Origin: Phorcus lineatus
Taxonomy: Eukaryota; Mollusca; Gastropoda; Trochida; Trochidae
DNA length: 64,000 nucleotides
NCBI GenBank assembly: GCA_921293015.1
Contig: OV121085.1
Location: 12,673,731 to 12,737,730, forward strand
Reading direction: 5' to 3'
Part shown: piece after piece, positions 62,701-64,000 of the stretch
Position numbering within the stretch: the stretch's first letter is position 1
Layout of the letters: every line of letters begins with the position of its first letter
Position numbers and translations under genes: made by a program
Notes under the pieces: generated by a model
Databases searched by the model: none
Told to the model about the DNA's origin: nothing
What the model saw: only the letters and a program-made list of their open reading frames with translations

Positions 62701-63188
62701 ATAATTCGTAGTCGTAGGAAAGACAAATATCGAGCAAAACCAATTATTCTTTGCACACCTTTAATCATTTGATGTAGGGAAATTGATTCGCATAGCCTAA
62801 CTAAACCTGGCACGTTCGTTTTAAACCAACCTATTTTCGTTAAGTGAGGTAACTTTATTTCTCTAATAATGCGTGCTAATGCCCCTTTAAAGCATAGACA
62901 CAACGGTTTTTCCTCCTTGAGTGGCATAGAAGACTTCAGTGAAATGAAATTATGTTTTTAATAGAAAGTAACGTATTTAGCTCATTTTTACGATTACTCA
63001 CCTACTTACTTGCTACTGTCGCTACATTCAGAATGTAACATTAGTTTCTAGCCGCGGACCTTTCCAAGCACATATTAGATGTGATGTAAAACCCCGAATT
63101 ATCACAACGAATCTCTAACCAGCAACCTTATCGAACTCTGTTGTTCTCGTGCTAAATCGTTGAATCGTTGATAATACAAGTCGTACCG
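59758..63188. other. Intergenic, no gene recognised
   Basis: AT-rich sequence with a GAT/TGA microsatellite at about 60909-61007. A decayed TIR pair (TCTCATTAAAATAAGATCA... at 61937 and ...TCCTATTTTAATGAGATTG ending near 62117) belongs to the CAATCTCATT family and encloses a GGGCCGATGGCCTTTATATA tail typical of a retroelement 3' end. The 120-codon minus ORF at 62565-62927 has biased AT composition and no motif. Confidence 0.45.
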
Positions 63189-63315
63189 CATTCCCTCCCA
63201 AAGATGTAGTTTAAGTCATAAAATACTTAACCTCTTCAGCTACATCTGTCGGGAGAGAACAGTCGTACTGTGAACAGGCCTGAAGTTCCTGTACTGTGAA
63301 CAGGCCTGAAGTTCC
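63189..63315. repeat. Hairpin of the CATTCTCTCCC family plus a 26 bp direct duplication
   Basis: 63189-63260 begins CATTCCCTCCCAAAGATGTA and ends with the inverted TACATCTGTCGGGAGAGAA. At 63265-63315 the unit GTACTGTGAACAGGCCTGAA plus GTTCCT occurs twice in tandem. Confidence 0.7.
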
Positions 63316-63441
63316 CAACTATTGCTTCGACCTAGCAACAGTGTAATTTTGGTTAATTTTGCAATTCATATATCTACAAAATTACGTTTGGTCTACCTTC
63401 TTTCTGACCTTATTCCAGACACGAAATGTTAGCCTAGAACG

Positions 63442-63984
63442 CTATGTGGATTCCGTTGCAATGTTCGGGGGTACAACGTACTCCCCTCGGGGACGACACA
63501 GTTTTAAACACGTGTCGATTAATCCTCTCCGGGATTCTGGCCTGTCCTCTTCCTCCTCTTCCCCCCTGCGTCCACACAAGAGTCTGATGATTATCTTAAT
63601 TACGTTGTAGATCTTGGCCAGGAAATACGCTATCATGAACAACGTTTCAATCACGGCCAAGGCATCGTTCGGCGTTGGAATGATATCACCCTTGGCGTAA
63701 GCGATTCCGTTGATGAAGGATTTAACCGACAAAAGAAACATGGCGCCGGTAAGGTTGTGCAGGATGAAATCCGTCTTCTGCTTCCGGACCACTCTGTGCT
63801 GGTCATCGAATTTGACCAGCAGAAGACAGCACTCCCCAGTGAAGACTAAGGTGATACCGAACATCATTAGACAGCCGTGAGCTAGAGGGTCGAGCCGACT
63901 GTAGCCTCCCCCAATGAAGGTCGTGTGGAAGATGAGACACAGACCCCCTCCGATACACATCAAGATCTTCCCTACCGTCTCCAT
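63442..63984 (-). CDS. Unrecognised multi-pass membrane protein (5' end may lie outside the window)
   Basis: An uninterrupted minus-strand frame of 180 codons from an ATG at 63984 to the stop at 63442. Four hydrophobic segments are visible: ILMCIGGGLCLIFHTTFIGG, CLMMFGITLVFTGECCLLLV, LHNLTGAMFLLSVKSFI and AVIETLFMIAYFLAKIYNVI. A cytoplasmic-type tail follows with RR, an EEEEEDRPE acidic run and a CLKLC pair. GC content is well above that of its surroundings, as in the real exons here. The frame stays open upstream to the window edge (DRNLL before the ATG), so the true start may be further right or in another exon. No family is assigned. Confidence 0.7.
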   Translation of the reverse strand: METVGKILMCIGGGLCLIFHTTFIGGGYSRLDPLAHGCLMMFGITLVFTGECCLLLVKFDDQHRVVRKQKTDFILHNLTGAMFLLSVKSFINGIAYAKGDIIPTPNDALAVIETLFMIAYFLAKIYNVIKIIIRLLCGRRGEEEEEDRPESRRGLIDTCLKLCRPRGEYVVPPNIATEST

Positions 63985-64000
63985 CAACAGGTTTCTGTCC

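Noticed and set aside
62565-62927. 120-codon minus ORF
   Set aside because: AT-driven composition, no motif; its start shares a repeat seen near 20720.

Overview
The window is nuclear DNA of an animal: AT-rich, with intron-rich genes, GT-AG splice sites and many dispersed repeats. A mollusc, probably a vetigastropod of the abalone type, is suggested by the SINE and 'CACTCACTCA' tail families, by TIR elements with mollusc-like look, and by a SUEL-lectin membrane protein. This placement is inference; the gene identities below rest on protein motifs and splice structure read from the sequence.

Layout. 1-3.2 kb: no gene recognised. 3.2-6.0 kb (+): single-pass membrane protein with an extracellular SUEL (galactose/rhamnose-binding lectin-like) domain. 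6.0-10.3 kb: intergenic. 10.3-13.9 kb (-): IRAK1BP1-like SIMPL-domain protein, 3 exons, 249 aa. 14.45-16.1 kb (+): Jagunal homologue JAGN1, 2 exons, 190 aa, head-to-head with IRAK1BP1 over a shared ~590 bp promoter interval. 16.1-23.5 kb: intergenic, with a few exon-like segments on both strands that I cannot name. 23.5-40.4 kb (+): complete origin recognition complex subunit ORC3, 20 coding exons, 709 aa, every intron phase consistent. 40.4-63.4 kb: gene desert made of nested repeats. 63.4-64.0 kb (-): 3' end of an unrecognised multi-pass membrane protein that may continue past the window edge.

The ORC3 introns are crowded with repeats: a tandem duplication in intron 1, three TIR elements with 9-10 bp target duplications in introns 3, 4 and 5, an antisense SINE in intron 8, a tandem series of duplicated exon ends in intron 14, a poly-G run in intron 15, a ~130 bp tandem repeat in intron 16, and a 45 bp minisatellite in intron 17 that runs into the 3' splice site. 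The most interesting of these is the intron 14 series: its first copy forms a potential 60 nt, in-frame cassette exon with its own splice-site-like ends.

The 43-58 kb desert is a diverged macro-repeat (modules called X, Y and Z here) broken up by minisatellites, MITEs and an internally deleted mariner. No operon-like or defence-type system was found. The genes are housekeeping (replication licensing, ER membrane, innate-signalling adaptor) or cell surface, and they share no evident pathway.
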